Assembly: GCF_005116475.1 (NCBI RefSeq)
Contig: NZ_SWBO01000009.1
Coordinates: 177 to 64,176, forward strand
Reading direction: 5' to 3'
From: Pedobacter cryotolerans
GTDB lineage: Bacteria; Bacteroidota; Bacteroidia; Sphingobacteriales; Sphingobacteriaceae
Length of the DNA stretch: 64,000 bases
The notes below the pieces were generated by a model. It saw only the letters and a program-made list of their open reading frames with translations. It did no database searches and had not been told where the DNA came from. A program made the position numbers and the translations under genes. Within the stretch, counting starts at the first letter, position 1. Each line of letters starts with the position of its first letter. Below are positions 1 to 9,127 of the stretch, piece after piece.

Positions 1-2
1 CA

Positions 3-460
3 GGTGTAACGATTGTTACCAACGATAGCGGAACATGGGTTTTCAATCCAACGACCAATACATGGACAAACATTAACGGTCCAAAAGGAGACAAAGGAGA
101 TGCTGGTGTAGTAGGAGTAGAAGGACAACCAGGATCAACTGGAACCCCAGGTATCCCAGGATCAAGTGCAACAGGTGCTCCTGGAGCAGGCGTAACAATT
201 GTTACCAACGATAGCGGAACATGGGTTTTCAATCCAACGACCAATACATGGACAAACATTAACGGTCCAAAAGGAGACAAAGGTGACCCAGGTGTAGTAG
301 GAGTAGAAGGACAACCAGGATCAACTGGAACCCCAGGTATCCCAGGATCAAGTGCGACAGGTGCTCCTGGAACAGGTGTAACGATTGTTACCAACGATAG
401 CGGAACATGGGTTTTCAATCCAACGACCAATACATGGACAAACATTAATGGTCCAGCGGG
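3..460 (+). repeat. 186-bp (62-codon) tandem repeat in collagen-like gene
   Basis: Copies start at 3, 189 and 375 with an exact 186-bp period that keeps the reading frame. The third copy diverges after the NINGP motif at about 456 into a GPAGPQGPAG collagen stretch. The copies are almost identical in DNA (differences such as gca/aca and gat/gac), which points to recent expansion and probably variable copy number. Confidence 0.93.
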
Positions 461-1661
461 TCCACAAGGGCCAGCAGGAGCTGATGGAGCAGACAATATT
501 TTAGCAGATAATGGTTTAACAAAAGTTGCAAATACAATCAATTTAGGTGGAACGCTAATTGAACCAAAAACAACCATTATAACTAATACTACTCCAGGTA
601 GCAATACTTTAGCTATCACCGGTTTAACATTAGGTGTATTAACAGATAGTTTGATTGTATCTAGTCCAGGTGGTATTTTAAAAACATTGCCTTCATCAAC
701 ATTAAATTCAAATGATTGGCATATTACAGGAAATACAGGTACCGATTCAAATATTAACTTTTTAGGAACAACAGATCTTGCAAGTTTGAGATTTAGAACA
801 AATAATATCGAAAGAATGGCTATAGACGTTATAGGTAACGTTAGTATCGGTGCTACACCGTCCATTGGAGCTAAGTTTCAAGTAGCTACAGAGGATAGTA
901 AAGATGTAGTATTTAGTAGATACTTAAATAGCCCTGCTGATGATGATATTGATCTAGATTTTATAAGAGGCTACGGTACAATTGCAGCTCCAACAGTTGT
1001 AACTGCAAATGGTACGAGGCTTGGAGGAATAAGAGGAAGAACATTCATCAACGCTAACCCTGTTACTATGTTAGTTTCACCTTTATTGGCCTTTGCGCCA
1101 AGTGCTGAAGTAGCCTTTGAAACTGATGGCGTTCCTAGTACAACATCTGCACCGGGTAAAATTTTATTCAGAACAACTCCTGTTGGAGATATAGGGACAA
1201 TAACAAGAATGTTAATCGATAATGCTGGTAATGTTGGTATTGGAGTTACAGCACCAAACAACAAATTACATGTTTCTGCAACAGCAAATCCGGTACGTTT
1301 TGAAGGTTTACTAGCCAGTGCTAATGTTGCCGATAAGCAAGTGGTAGTTGATGGAGATGGTGTATTAAAAACCGTTGCAGGCTCTACTAGTGCGGCTATA
1401 CGTACGGTAACCGTAACGGTTGGCTCAAAAACTGCTGCAATAACTGATGAAACCATTTTAGTAGATGCTAGTGCTGGTTTAGTTCAAATTACACTTCCAG
1501 ATGCAACAACTGTTAAAGGTAAAAGGTACAACGTTAAAAAAGTTGACAGTTCTGCAAATGAGGCTCAAGTAATCTCTGCTGGTGGTACAATTGATGGTAA
1601 TGCTGCAAGGTACTGGTGTAACAGGTACATTGCCTTGGCAAGGTTGGGTATTCCAATCTGA
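3..1661 (+). CDS. Collagen-like repeat surface protein, 5'-truncated, frameshifted near its 3' end
   Basis: The reading frame is open from base 3, so the N-terminus lies outside the window. Residues 1-160 are collagen-like Gly-X-Y stretches (GPKGDKGD, GPAGPQGPAGADG) alternating with a conserved W-containing block (GTWVFNPTTNTWTNIN). The rest is a beta-rich head with fibre-type motifs such as GNVSIGA and GNVGIGVTAPNNKLHV. The frame stops at 1661 after a basic, out-of-character tail. Dropping one A near 1607 joins it to a frame ending at 1695 that reads GTLPWQGWVFQSDGTNWYII, the tail expected for this kind of protein. So the gene carries a one-base frameshift or the assembly has an error. It is probably a secreted or surface fibre; no sorting domain is visible. 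Confidence 0.75.
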   Translation, partial: GVTIVTNDSGTWVFNPTTNTWTNINGPKGDKGDAGVVGVEGQPGSTGTPGIPGSSATGAPGAGVTIVTNDSGTWVFNPTTNTWTNINGPKGDKGDPGVVGVEGQPGSTGTPGIPGSSATGAPGTGVTIVTNDSGTWVFNPTTNTWTNINGPAGPQGPAGADGADNILADNGLTKVANTINLGGTLIEPKTTIITNTTPGSNTLAITGLTLGVLTDSLIVSSPGGILKTLPSSTLNSNDWHITGNTGTDSNINFLGTTDLASLRFRTNNIERMAIDVIGNVSIGATPSIGAKFQVATEDSKDVVFSRYLNSPADDDIDLDFIRGYGTIAAPTVVTANGTRLGGIRGRTFINANPVTMLVSPLLAFAPSAEVAFETDGVPSTTSAPGKILFRTTPVGDIGTITRMLIDNAGNVGIGVTAPNNKLHVSATANPVRFEGLLASANVADKQVVVDGDGVLKTVAGSTSAAIRTVTVTVGSKTAAITDETILVDASAGLVQITLPDATTVKGKRYNVKKVDSSANEAQVISAGGTIDGNAARYWCNRYIALARLGIPI

Positions 1662-1705
1662 TGGTACAAATTGGTATATCATTAGTAGAATTTAAAAAAA
1701 AATAC

Positions 1706-1733
1706 AACTGCCTACCCAACAGGGTGGGCAGTT
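1706..1733. terminator. Hairpin after collagen-like gene
   Basis: A 12-bp stem (1706-1717 with 1722-1733, one G-U pair) closes a 4-nt loop just after the restored stop codon at 1695. The T tract sits on the minus-strand side (A run at 1694-1702), so it is a better terminator for minus-strand transcription. For the plus-strand gene it may act as a 3' stabilising hairpin. Confidence 0.55.
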
Positions 1734-1740
1734 AAAAATA

Positions 1741-1821
1741 AAAAAAGAGGGATGCGAAACTTTTTAGGGATGATTGGATTACGCATAAATAAGATTTTCT
1801 AATGATCTTGCCCTCTTTTTT
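1741..1821 (+). other. Candidate three-way-junction RNA or complex terminator
   Basis: An 11-bp outer stem (1741-1751 with 1811-1821) encloses two inner hairpins: 1752-1756 with 1782-1786 (atgcg/cgcat) and 1791-1795 with 1805-1809 (aagat/atctt). The 3' side of the outer stem is a T run. It lies between the collagen-like gene and the OmpH-like gene. It could be an unusual intrinsic terminator or a small structured RNA; no known family is recognised. Confidence 0.4.
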
Positions 1822-1859
1822 ATCAATTAAAATTAAGTTGCTGTAATCGATTTAATCAA

Positions 1860-2360
1860 ATGAAAAAATTAATCCTATTTACGCTAGCCTTGTTTTTTTC
1901 GGTTGATCAATGTAATGCGCAATTGGCCGTTATCAATAGTAAAAAGGTAATGTTAAGCGTACCAGCTTTTGCAAAAACAGATACGCTGATTGCTAAAGAA
2001 ACTGCTGTTTATGCTGCAGAATACAATAAAAAACAACTCTTCCTAAATCAATTGATTAAAGTTGCTGATAGTTTGTATAAATTAAATGCTAAATCTGAAT
2101 TAGCCAATAAGGCCATCGCAGATGCACAAGCTTCTGAGAAAGATTTAAAAAGCTACGCAGATGTTTCTAATAAAAAATTATTAGAATATAAACAATTACT
2201 ACAACAGCCATATATCGATAAAGTTATGGATGCCATTAAAGCCGTAGCCTCAAGATTAAAATACATGCAGGTTATAGATAATGCTTCGGTAGGAATGTTA
2301 TATGTTAATCCTCTATCCGACATCACCAATCAAGTAATAAACGAATTAAAATCCAAATAA
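1860..2360 (+). CDS. OmpH/Skp-family periplasmic chaperone-like protein
   Basis: 166 residues with a Sec signal peptide (MKKLILFTLALFF..., cleavage near NAQ at residue 21). A helical, Lys/Gln/Ala-rich middle (about 50-120) resembles the coiled-coil tentacles of Skp. The C-terminal part (YIDKVMDAIKAVA ... VLYVNP-like, DITNQVINELK) matches the end of the OmpH family. Skp/OmpH proteins hold unfolded outer-membrane proteins in the periplasm. Placed just ahead of a block of secreted fibre-like proteins, it may be a dedicated chaperone for them; that role is inferred. Confidence 0.75.
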   Translation: MKKLILFTLALFFSVDQCNAQLAVINSKKVMLSVPAFAKTDTLIAKETAVYAAEYNKKQLFLNQLIKVADSLYKLNAKSELANKAIADAQASEKDLKSYADVSNKKLLEYKQLLQQPYIDKVMDAIKAVASRLKYMQVIDNASVGMLYVNPLSDITNQVINELKSK

Positions 2361-2585
2361 ATGGATCATAATTTTAAGTCGATATTAAAATATTAGGTTA
2401 CAATAATGTTAAAAGGTTTACAAATAGTTTGAGGAAGTATAAGGATCTATTCTTTATAAAAAATAAAAGTTACTCCATAAATAAGTGCTAGTAGAACTTC
2501 TCGACTTAAGTAAATATTAAACATAGCAAAAGGTTTCACTTGTGTTAACTCGTTTTGAGATAACAAGCAGTATATCAAAATAAAA

Positions 2586-3866
2586 ATGAAAAAATTGATT
2601 AAAATATTTCCTCTCGTAATAGTTGCAATAGGAATGGTTAATGTTGTAAAAGCTCAACAGGGTTTTGGTACAAGCACTCCAGCTCCATCGGCTGTTGTAG
2701 ATATGGTTGCAGGTAACAAAGGGGCCTTATTACCTCGCATAGCTTTATCAAGTACTATAGTTGCTTCGCCAGTAACTTCCCCGGCAGACGCACTAACTGT
2801 TTTTAATACAGCAACGGCTGGATTAGCGCCCAATAATGTTACACCTGGGTATTATTACTGGAGCGTAGCAGGTAGTAGATGGGTTAGATTGCTTGACATA
2901 GCTACATCAGACATCAACCTTTATAAGGATAATGGTAGCATTACTGCTTTGGCTAATAGAACGGTCACTGTTCCTCATTCAACAAATTTAAATTTTTCTG
3001 GTTTAGGAGGCGGAAGTGTCTATACTTATATAGAAAGTGGTACTATAGGTTTATATGCTTATGATGCCAATGGCGTTATTGAGATAAGTACAGAAGGAAG
3101 TAATAGTGACATCACTTTATCAACAGCTGTGGCTGGTTCAGATGTATTACTACAACCTCAAACGAATGATAAATTTGTAGGTATTGGTACAGTATCGCCA
3201 ACACAAAAACTAGATATTGGTATTGGAAGTGTAAGAGTTAGAGATATTACTGCAACACACACTTTAGCAGCTACAGATAAAGTTGTTATTGCTGACAATG
3301 CAGGAATTTTAAAATCTGTTGATAAATCAGTTTTGGCCGTAGAGCCATGGTTTGTTCAAGGCGGTGAGCTTCAATCAAACTTAAATGCAGATCCAATTTA
3401 TCATACAGGAAGTGTAGCGATAGGTATTGCAAGTAGCGCAAGTATTCCTGCCGCAGAAGTTACAGCCCATAATCCAAAATTATATATCGAAGGCAATGTA
3501 AGCACTACAGGTTCTTATTATACGGCAAGTAGTGTTTATGCAGATTATGTATTTGAGAAATATTTCGCTGGTAAATCTGAGATCAATCCGAACTATGAGT
3601 TTAAGTCTTTAAACTACGTAAGAGATTTCATTAAGACTAAACATCATTTACCAGGAGTAACTTCAATTGCTGATTTGAGAAAGGCAAACAATGGCTATAC
3701 TTTCGATATGACAAAATTAACGGTTCAAAGTTTAGAGAAAATTGAAGAATTGTATTTGCATACCATTGAGCAAAAAGATAAGATAGACGCACAACAGAAA
3801 GAAATTTCAGACATGAAAATTCGTTTATCGCACATAGAAAAATTATTAACTCGTAAAGTTAATTAA
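2586..3866 (+). CDS. Secreted fibre-like protein with C-terminal coiled coil (cassette A, gene 1)
   Basis: 426 residues. Signal peptide about 1-23 (cleavage after VKA|QQ). Residues 24-102 are the module GFGTSTPAPSAVVDM..NKGALLPRI..ALTVFNT..GYYYW..RWVRL seen in many Bacteroidetes surface proteins. The middle has fibre-type motifs (DKFVGIGTVSPTQKLDIG). The end (about 310-426) is the widespread Bacteroidetes tail YVFEKYF..FKSLNYVRDFIKTKHHLPGV..LTVQSLEKIEEL followed by a coiled coil, probably an oligomerisation stalk. From 2905 to 3799 it is nearly identical to 10302-11196 of the second cassette. No T9SS sorting domain is visible. Its exact role is unknown. Confidence 0.7.
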   Translation: MKKLIKIFPLVIVAIGMVNVVKAQQGFGTSTPAPSAVVDMVAGNKGALLPRIALSSTIVASPVTSPADALTVFNTATAGLAPNNVTPGYYYWSVAGSRWVRLLDIATSDINLYKDNGSITALANRTVTVPHSTNLNFSGLGGGSVYTYIESGTIGLYAYDANGVIEISTEGSNSDITLSTAVAGSDVLLQPQTNDKFVGIGTVSPTQKLDIGIGSVRVRDITATHTLAATDKVVIADNAGILKSVDKSVLAVEPWFVQGGELQSNLNADPIYHTGSVAIGIASSASIPAAEVTAHNPKLYIEGNVSTTGSYYTASSVYADYVFEKYFAGKSEINPNYEFKSLNYVRDFIKTKHHLPGVTSIADLRKANNGYTFDMTKLTVQSLEKIEELYLHTIEQKDKIDAQQKEISDMKIRLSHIEKLLTRKVN

Positions 3867-3920
3867 CTCTTTAATTTTTCAAAATTCTGTTCTTTTTATT
3901 AAGAACACAAGAAACTAGCC

Positions 3921-6900
3921 ATGAAATTTAATATGTATAAAACTTTGAAGATAAGCTTCCTTTTTGTCTTCATGCTATTGTTCAGCAATAATCTTAGCGC
4001 CCAAGGGGGTGTTGATGTTATTATCTGGATGGACAATAGCGGATCTATCTCTGCATCAGAATATACTGCAATGGAAGCCACTACCAGACAAATTATTAGT
4101 GCTACTATTAATTGTGACCCATCTAAAAATAGGGTAGCAGTAGTGCATTATGGGCAAGCTTTCCTTTCTGATGGATCAAGACCCAATAGATTATTCATTG
4201 AATCCGATTTTACCAATAATGCAGTTACGGCTAATAATTTTCAAAGAAGAGGAACTAGTACAAGTCCTACTCCAGTAAACGATGTAGGTTATCACGACGA
4301 AGCTCATTCAGCATTAGGTTTAATTGGTAATGCCATTGATGGAGTTGCCAGTACCAGAATCATAAGTACACAGAAGACTCTTACAAGAACACCAGGAAAC
4401 AGACTTGTTGTATTTTTCTTTACAGATGCTGAAAGAGATTTCTTCCCTTATTCTTCTTTAATAAATCCAATTTTGGGTGATGATTTTCAGAACTACAATA
4501 ATTTTAAGGCAAACAGAAATGCCCATTTTGTTGTATTAAAAGGAGGACCAAATGAGCAAAACACAATAACAGCAAATAGTGCTGCTGCAGCAATTGCTTC
4601 TTTAGGCGGTAATTTTACTGATGTGGCAAACATGGATGCCAATCCAAATGATCCACAAGGAAGTAAAACCACACCACGAGCATATTACTACACCTCAAAT
4701 TTTTCTATTTCTGCTGCAGATTTAACGGCTTTAGTCAGCGAAATTTGTTCTGCAAACTCTTGTGTTGCTGGAAATAATGCTCCTGCTTTGCCAAGTACCA
4801 ATATCACTTTAAACCCATCAACAATTGGCGATTTAATCGCATCACTAACACCAAGTAATCAGCCTCCAGGTACAACTGTTACAATCCATTCTGCTACACC
4901 CGCCAACAGCGCAAATAAATATACAAATGCTACCGCTATTACACCCGGAGCTACCTATTATGTTTCTTTTTATGATGGGGTAGAATTTTGTTATAGCCCA
5001 ACAACTGCTATTTTAATAGATTCTAATTGTGGCGTAATTGATTCTGATGGAGATGGTGTTTTTGATGGATGCGATTTGGATGATGATAATGATGGTATTT
5101 TAGATGCCGTAGAATGTATGGGTACCAACAGAATATCAAATGGTGTTTTTCCAACAACTGGTGGTAACACCAATGCTTTAACTGGGTGGACAGTAGGAGG
5201 AACATATGCATCATCAGGTACTTGGGCATCTCCAACTGGTAGAATAAATTTAAATACAAATGGATTAGAATTTAGAAGAGACGCCGCTACAGTTTCAACT
5301 GTAACACAAAACTTAACAGGAGTAATGGGTAGTTCTTCTATAAATATTAATGAATTCTATTGGATAAGAACCTTACAAGACGCAGCCAATGGAGGTTTTA
5401 CATTTACTGTTTCTTTTGCAGGTACAGTTTATGCAACAATAAATTCTACCACAATGAATGATACAACATCACCTATTCTTTCTGCAAATAATGGGGCTAG
5501 TGTTAATACCAATTCATTTCCTTTTGTCACATCAGCTGGAACTATGTCTGGCAAAACAAATATTGTTATCACTCTGCCTACAAGTATTCCCTCAACAGGA
5601 GCATTGGTAATTACTTATACTGCTAATTCTGACCCAACTGAAGTTAGGGGTGTTGGTATGAGATCAATTTCTTTACTTTCTTGTGGAGATTTAGATGTCG
5701 ATGGAATCCCAAATAATTTAGACTTAGACAGTGATGGCGATGGCTGTACAGATGCAGTAGAAGGCGCAGGTAATTTTACCTCTGCCAATTTGGTCAATTC
5801 TTCAATGCCAGGTGGCAACGCTGGCGGAAGTTTTAATGGTTCTACCACTACACCTGTTACTCAAAACTTGGGCAATACGGTAAGTAATGCGCCAGCAACT
5901 TTAGGTGTACCTACAATAGCCACTACAGGGCAAGCTGTTGGGGAATCGCAGAACAAACTCCTATCTGCACAATGTGTAACCTGTACAACCGGAGGGAATA
6001 TTCCAGTAAGTGGGTCATTTACGGTAAACGGGGTTACTGTAACTTCCACAACTTCTGGAAGTATTGGAACCTATGCAAATGCTTATACAACTGATTGCGG
6101 AACACCAACAACACCTGCAGGTGCTTTAGGAGTTGGAGGAATAGGAGCTTGGACTGTAAAACTAGATTTTAACAAGCCTGTAAACAATATTGTTGTATTT
6201 CTTACAGCAACGGGTAGTGGTAACGGTTCATCTAATACTGAAAATTTCATTTTTAATACCAATGGTGGCGCTGTCAGTATTGCGGCACAATCATCTTGTT
6301 ATTCTACTATTACAGGGAACCAAATTATTTCTGGTGCTTTTGCACCTGGTACTGGTGGTGGTGGTGGTGTTTTTGTTATAACTTCGCCAAGTCCCTTTAC
6401 ACAGCTTGTTATAAATGGAGCAGGTGGATCACAAGGTTCAATAATGGCATTATGTGCAGCTTCTATTACGCCAGATTGTACCATAACTACATCTAATCCA
6501 GATTCTGATGGCGATGGTGTTGCAGATAACTGTGATTTTGATGATGATAACGATGGTATTTTAGATACCGCAGAAGGTACAGGAGATACAGATTTAGATG
6601 GTATCCCTAATCGTTTAGATTTAGATAGTGATGGTGATGGTTGTAGCGATGCTGTAGAAGGAGCAGGTAGTTTTACAGCTACAGATTTAGTTACTTCTTC
6701 TATGTCTGGAGGTAATACTGGCGGAACGTATAATGGTTTTTCTACTACACCAGTTACCCAAAACCTTGGTAATACAATTAGTTATTCACCTGCAACTTTA
6801 GGAGTACCTATCATTGCAACTACAGGACAAGCGATTGGAGATTCGCAAGACAAAACAAAATCTCTGCAATGTGTTACCTGCACAGGTGGTGTGAATTTAG

Positions 6901-7928
6901 TAAGAAGCGGAACATTTACTTCTAATGGTGTTAATATTACTACATCTTACACAGGCGTGGTTAGCGCAGGTAATTCTACAAGTCCTTTCATTGGTTGTGG
7001 AGTTACTGTCCCTACTGGAGCAATAGCTGTTGGTGGTGGTGGAGGTTTGGGAAGCACTAATCCATGGTCACTAAAATTTGTTTTTGATAAACCAGTAAAC
7101 AATTTAATTTATTATGTTGGAGCAACTGGTTATGGGCAAAATGAAAATTTTATCTTCAATGGTAACGGTGGTGCAGTTTCTATTAGTTTACAATCAGCAT
7201 GTGATGCTACTGTAATTGGTGGTAACCAAATTGTTTCAGGACTTAACACCGTTCTTGGTAGCCAAGGAGGGGGTGCCGTTTTTGTGGTGTCTTCCGCGTC
7301 TGATTTTACTGAATTAACTATCAATGGCAATGGTGGAAACGGAGGAGCGCTAATAAATGTATGTGCTAACTCTATTACACCAATCTGTCAGTCAGGAACT
7401 GTGGCACCAGCTTTAGCAAGTACCAATATTACTTCTAACCCTGCTACAGTGGGGGATTTAATTGCTTTATTATCTGCAAGTAATCAACCAGCGGGTACTG
7501 TAATTACCATTCATTCTACAACTCCAGCTACTACTGCTAATAAATTTGCAAATAGTTCCGCAATTGTTGTGGGCACCACCTATTATGCTGCTTTCTATGA
7601 TAGTTCAGGACTTTGTTATAGTCCTACAACGGCGGTTAATGTAATTTCATGTACTAAACCACCAACTTTAGGTATTCCAGATAGTTATACCAAAACTGGC
7701 GTATCAAGCCTGGTAGGTTTTGCCAATGGCTGGCCAGGCAATGTGCCAAATGGTTTTATCGCTATCGAATCTAAAAACAAAGGTTTTGTTATAACTAGAG
7801 TAAAAAATGTTACAGATATTCCAACAGCAGATTTAGTAGAAGGAATGTTAGTTTACGATATTTCAGCTGCTTGTATTAAGTTATACAATGGCGCAACGTG
7901 GAACTGTTTAGCTAAAAATTGTAATTAA
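3921..7928 (+). CDS. Large secreted vWA / thrombospondin type 3 repeat protein (cassette A, gene 2)
   Basis: 1335 residues; Met5 (3933) is an alternative start. A signal peptide ends near LSAQ28. A von Willebrand A domain follows (about 32-290) with an intact MIDAS DxSxS (D38, S40, S42). Ig-like modules with SPTT ends occur near 300-370 and 1155-1240. Calcium-binding TSP3 repeats ([19 protein letters not shown] and similar) lie near 373-395, 592-615 and 860-905. Two paralogous ~170-residue beta domains (NPVNN-type, FIFN.NGGAVSI) sit near 695-855 and 990-1150. The C-terminus repeats the cassette module (NKGFVITRV ... GMLVYD ... LYNGATWNC). A metal-dependent adhesion role is plausible. No canonical T9SS tail is seen. 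Confidence 0.8.
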   Translation: MKFNMYKTLKISFLFVFMLLFSNNLSAQGGVDVIIWMDNSGSISASEYTAMEATTRQIISATINCDPSKNRVAVVHYGQAFLSDGSRPNRLFIESDFTNNAVTANNFQRRGTSTSPTPVNDVGYHDEAHSALGLIGNAIDGVASTRIISTQKTLTRTPGNRLVVFFFTDAERDFFPYSSLINPILGDDFQNYNNFKANRNAHFVVLKGGPNEQNTITANSAAAAIASLGGNFTDVANMDANPNDPQGSKTTPRAYYYTSNFSISAADLTALVSEICSANSCVAGNNAPALPSTNITLNPSTIGDLIASLTPSNQPPGTTVTIHSATPANSANKYTNATAITPGATYYVSFYDGVEFCYSPTTAILIDSNCGVIDSDGDGVFDGCDLDDDNDGILDAVECMGTNRISNGVFPTTGGNTNALTGWTVGGTYASSGTWASPTGRINLNTNGLEFRRDAATVSTVTQNLTGVMGSSSININEFYWIRTLQDAANGGFTFTVSFAGTVYATINSTTMNDTTSPILSANNGASVNTNSFPFVTSAGTMSGKTNIVITLPTSIPSTGALVITYTANSDPTEVRGVGMRSISLLSCGDLDVDGIPNNLDLDSDGDGCTDAVEGAGNFTSANLVNSSMPGGNAGGSFNGSTTTPVTQNLGNTVSNAPATLGVPTIATTGQAVGESQNKLLSAQCVTCTTGGNIPVSGSFTVNGVTVTSTTSGSIGTYANAYTTDCGTPTTPAGALGVGGIGAWTVKLDFNKPVNNIVVFLTATGSGNGSSNTENFIFNTNGGAVSIAAQSSCYSTITGNQIISGAFAPGTGGGGGVFVITSPSPFTQLVINGAGGSQGSIMALCAASITPDCTITTSNPDSDGDGVADNCDFDDDNDGILDTAEGTGDTDLDGIPNRLDLDSDGDGCSDAVEGAGSFTATDLVTSSMSGGNTGGTYNGFSTTPVTQNLGNTISYSPATLGVPIIATTGQAIGDSQDKTKSLQCVTCTGGVNLVRSGTFTSNGVNITTSYTGVVSAGNSTSPFIGCGVTVPTGAIAVGGGGGLGSTNPWSLKFVFDKPVNNLIYYVGATGYGQNENFIFNGNGGAVSISLQSACDATVIGGNQIVSGLNTVLGSQGGGAVFVVSSASDFTELTINGNGGNGGALINVCANSITPICQSGTVAPALASTNITSNPATVGDLIALLSASNQPAGTVITIHSTTPATTANKFANSSAIVVGTTYYAAFYDSSGLCYSPTTAVNVISCTKPPTLGIPDSYTKTGVSSLVGFANGWPGNVPNGFIAIESKNKGFVITRVKNVTDIPTADLVEGMLVYDISAACIKLYNGATWNCLAKNCN

Positions 7929-7946
7929 TTATTTAAAATTAATGAA

Positions 7947-8489
7947 ATGAAAAAATATTTAATCGTCATCATTATGGCTGCATTTTTTACAGTAAATGCT
8001 ATTGCACAAACAGCCATTGAAAAACAAACGGTAAGTAGCACTTCTTCTGTGTTAGATTTTGCTGCTGGCACTACAAAGGGAATCATCCTGCCCGCTGTAG
8101 AAACTTTGCCTACAACACCTGCAAACGGTACATTTTTATTAGACAAGAATGATAAAAAAATTAAAATGTATCAAAATGGGGCTTGGGTAGAGCTATCAAA
8201 TACTGGAGATATCACAACTATTGTATCTTATAGTGGTACGGTTGATAATGGCAAGCAAACCATAATTGGTTCTCGTACCACAAAAGTGGTAGATGTATCT
8301 GGAAATTATGTTGATGGGCCAGTTGACGGTGTTTTAGTATTAGAATCACCTAACAAAGCACTGGTTTTACCAAAAGTAGCCAATCCACACCTAACTGTTA
8401 AAAGCCCATATCCAGGAATGATGTGTTACGATACCGTAAGTAAGTCATTAGCGGTTTATGATGGTAAACTATGGAATTATTGGAAATAG
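7947..8489 (+). CDS. Small secreted protein with two copies of the cassette module (cassette A, gene 3)
   Basis: 180 residues starting 18 bp after the vWA gene, so probably co-transcribed. Signal peptide about 1-20 (NAIAQ). Two related modules follow: TTKGIILPAVETLP ... YQNGAWVEL (about 50-90) and NKALVLPKVANPHL ... VYDGKLWNYW at the C-terminus. The protein resembles the 168-residue product at 14462 along its whole length. Function unknown. It may be a cap or linker subunit that meets the same module in its larger neighbours; this is inference from the shared module. Confidence 0.65.
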   Translation: MKKYLIVIIMAAFFTVNAIAQTAIEKQTVSSTSSVLDFAAGTTKGIILPAVETLPTTPANGTFLLDKNDKKIKMYQNGAWVELSNTGDITTIVSYSGTVDNGKQTIIGSRTTKVVDVSGNYVDGPVDGVLVLESPNKALVLPKVANPHLTVKSPYPGMMCYDTVSKSLAVYDGKLWNYWK

Positions 8490-9127
8490 TAATGGATTTG
8501 ATTTAAATAAATTAACAATCGGCTACATTGAAGTTATTTCGAAGTTGTTTGCAGTAGTATTGCCATCAAATAAATGATCACCTTAATAAAGTTGCGTTAA
8601 CATAAGCTTGTTCCAAAGCTAGCGGCATTTTACGAAAATAACACAATTTAAAGTAGACAAAAGTTTGTATAAAGCAGACTTTTGGCTAATAATCTGAGTA
8701 CGCTAATTAAACATTGGTTTTAAAGGTTTAAACTAGGATTTGGGTTAGCTTGTTCGTTGCCCTGAATTTATTTTAGGGTCTTTCATGCGGAATAGATGCT
8801 GAAATAAATCCTATACCTAGAGGATCAGCATCACGACCCTACGAAAAATAGACTTATTACAATGATAATTTCGTTGAGTAATTATCGAATTCAGGCTAAT
8901 AATAAACTAAAGAAATGAGATTGGTATTACGATAATACAATGATGTTTCTTGGGGAAATTTTTTCCCGATTTTTAGATTTATAAATTCTTTCTCCCCATA
9001 AATTGGGTGATGTATTTTGTTATATGAGCTGTAAAAGCGGTTTTATCAACTGGCACTTTAATTGAAAACAACAAAGCAATTATCTCCAAAGAAATAAAAT
9101 TAATAACCAAAAGGTTAAAATATAATT
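8490..9127. other. 638-bp spacer with degenerate palindromic repeat and regulatory region
   Basis: No coding potential is apparent. About 8758-8845 holds a degenerate copy of the CCTGAA..TTCAGG / GATGCTGAAATAAA palindromic repeat also seen at 61145-61205, here interrupted by an extra hairpin (atcct..aggat). The 3' part (8952-9066) holds the paired upstream motifs and sigma-54-like promoter described separately. An AT-rich stretch at 8640-8700 with a small hairpin (aaaagt..actttt) shows nothing more definite. Confidence 0.6.
8952..9066 (+). promoter_or_regulatory. Sigma-54-like promoter with upstream motif pair
   Basis: CTGGCAC at 9050-9056 and TTGA at 9062-9065 give GG, 10 nt, GA, the -24/-12 spacing of RpoN promoters (consensus TGGCAC, 5 nt, TTGC). 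Upstream lie GGGGA..TCCC (8952-8967) and TCTCCCCA (8991-8998). The same two motifs, 39 bp apart, occur before the promoter at 17625. They are candidate enhancer-binding sites for the gene at 9128. Confidence 0.55.

Noticed and set aside
3-460. CRISPR-like array
   Set aside because: The repeats are 186 bp, contiguous without spacers and keep the reading frame, so they are protein-coding repeats.
971-1456. 161-codon minus-strand open frame in the collagen-like gene
   Set aside because: Antisense shadow of a repetitive Ala/Val/Thr-rich coding region; no signal or family.
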